This document shows, piece by piece, positions 7,304-7,979 of a stretch of DNA of 7,979 nt. The position numbers and the translations under genes were made by a program. A model generated the notes under the pieces. The model saw only the letters and a program-made list of their open reading frames with translations, did not search any database and was not told the origin of the DNA. Each line of letters opens with the position of its first letter. The first letter of the stretch is position 1. The DNA is from Spirochaetia bacterium (lineage in GTDB: Bacteria; Spirochaetota; Spirochaetia; Treponematales; Breznakiellaceae). The stretch is from the NCBI GenBank assembly GCA_026002045.1, contig BOAV01000104.1, positions 1 to 7,979 on the forward strand, in the 5' to 3' direction.

Positions 7304-7979
7304 TGTCTGCCGGAAATACATCTGAAAAGAAAGAAAATATGCCCACAGCGTCTCTGCGTGAATTCCGTACCCTTTTGCCCTACCTTTCCCGGTACCGTGT
7401 CCGGTATATTTTGGGCTTCCTCTGCCTTATCATTGTGGACGCAGCCCAGGTCATCATCCCCCAGTTTATCGCCCAAGCGGTGGATCTGGTCAGTTCCGGC
7501 GAAGCGGATCGGCAGCGCATCCTGTTTTTGGGCTTGGGTATGATTGGGGTGATGGCCGTTATTTCGGCGGGCCGTTTTTTGTGGCGCTACTTTATTCACG
7601 GTTCCTCCCGGCGGATCGAAACGGAAATGCGGGAACACCTTTTTGATCACCTTTTGACATTGTCCTACGACTATTATCAGAAAAATAAAATCGGCGATCT
7701 TATGGCGCGGTCCATTAACGATCTTAACGCGGTACGTATGTCCATCGGGATGGGTCTGGTGGCTCTGGTGGATTTTATCGTCATGGCTGTCTCAATTTTG
7801 GTAATTATTTTTATACAGGATGCCCGGTCAGCCATCTTTGCGGTGATCCCCCTGCCGCTGATCACCCTTTTGATTTTGATCTTCGGCAATACCGTGGGGA
7901 AGATGTTTTTGCGGGCCCAGGAAACCTACTCTGCGATGAGCGACACGGTGCAGGAAACCTTCGCGGGCATCAGGGTGAT
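7303..7979 (+). CDS. ABC exporter half-transporter, N-terminal membrane domain only (cut by window end)
   Basis: Residues 1-225 are visible and the frame stays open to the last base. The sequence matches the type I ABC exporter membrane domain (ABC_membrane), closest in my recollection to MdlA/YheI(BmrC)-type subunits that pair as heterodimers for drug or lipid export. Four hydrophobic segments are visible at about 36-60, 73-95, 148-172 and 176-198. The cytoplasmic coupling stretch FDHLLTLSYDYYQKNKIGDLMAR is typical (114-136, with the conserved GDLMAR at 131-136), as is MSDTVQETFAGIR (212-224) before TM5. The nucleotide-binding domain with Walker motifs would lie beyond the window. The ATG at 7303 shares one base with the previous stop and has only a purine-rich, weak ribosome site. 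Met13 (7339) is an alternative start, since the first ~15 residues are polar and non-conserved. Substrate and partner are unknown; a second half-transporter gene may follow. Confidence 0.93.
   Translation, partial: MSAGNTSEKKENMPTASLREFRTLLPYLSRYRVRYILGFLCLIIVDAAQVIIPQFIAQAVDLVSSGEADRQRILFLGLGMIGVMAVISAGRFLWRYFIHGSSRRIETEMREHLFDHLLTLSYDYYQKNKIGDLMARSINDLNAVRMSIGMGLVALVDFIVMAVSILVIIFIQDARSAIFAVIPLPLITLLILIFGNTVGKMFLRAQETYSAMSDTVQETFAGIRV

Overview
The window holds the 3' four-fifths of a ribosomal RNA operon followed by a tight protein-coding operon, all on the + strand. Bases 1-2317 are a 23S rRNA gene whose first ~590 nt lie outside the window. A 145-nt spacer built almost entirely of short hairpins leads to a complete 5S rRNA (about 2463-2580), which ends directly at a T-run that probably terminates rRNA transcription.

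After an 87-nt gap carrying a candidate promoter, five genes run in the same direction with almost no space between them. They are a degenerate DegT/DnrJ/EryC1 aminotransferase-fold protein (2668-3813), NAD kinase nadK (3824-4714), DNA repair ATPase recN (4707-6488), an unrecognised all-helical protein of 271 aa (6488-7303), and the N-terminal membrane part of an ABC exporter cut off by the window end (7303-7979). The spacings are +10, -8, -1 and -1 nt, so the four downstream genes are probably co-transcribed and translationally coupled. nadK next to recN is a widespread bacterial arrangement. The other three genes have no obvious functional link to it. No gene-free stretch exceeds 300 bases.

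The proteins and gene order look spirochaetal, most like Treponema and perhaps a fairly G+C-rich free-living or gut lineage. That is an impression from remembered family similarity, not a search. The rRNA is clearly bacterial, without an intron or intervening sequence in the visible part, and keeps the macrolide-sensitive bases at the E. coli 2057-2059 positions.

Two things stand out. First, short inverted repeats recur both in the 23S-5S spacer and inside low-complexity, in-frame protein segments that look like insertions. The clearest is a perfect 27-bp palindrome that fills exactly nine codons at the RecN coiled-coil hinge. This suggests a small palindromic element that tolerates insertion in RNA spacers and protein loops. 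Second, the DegT-family protein has no lysine where the PLP Schiff-base lysine should be, and a changed phosphate-binding motif, so it is unlikely to be a working aminotransferase. I saw no transposase, tRNA, CRISPR array or phage gene.
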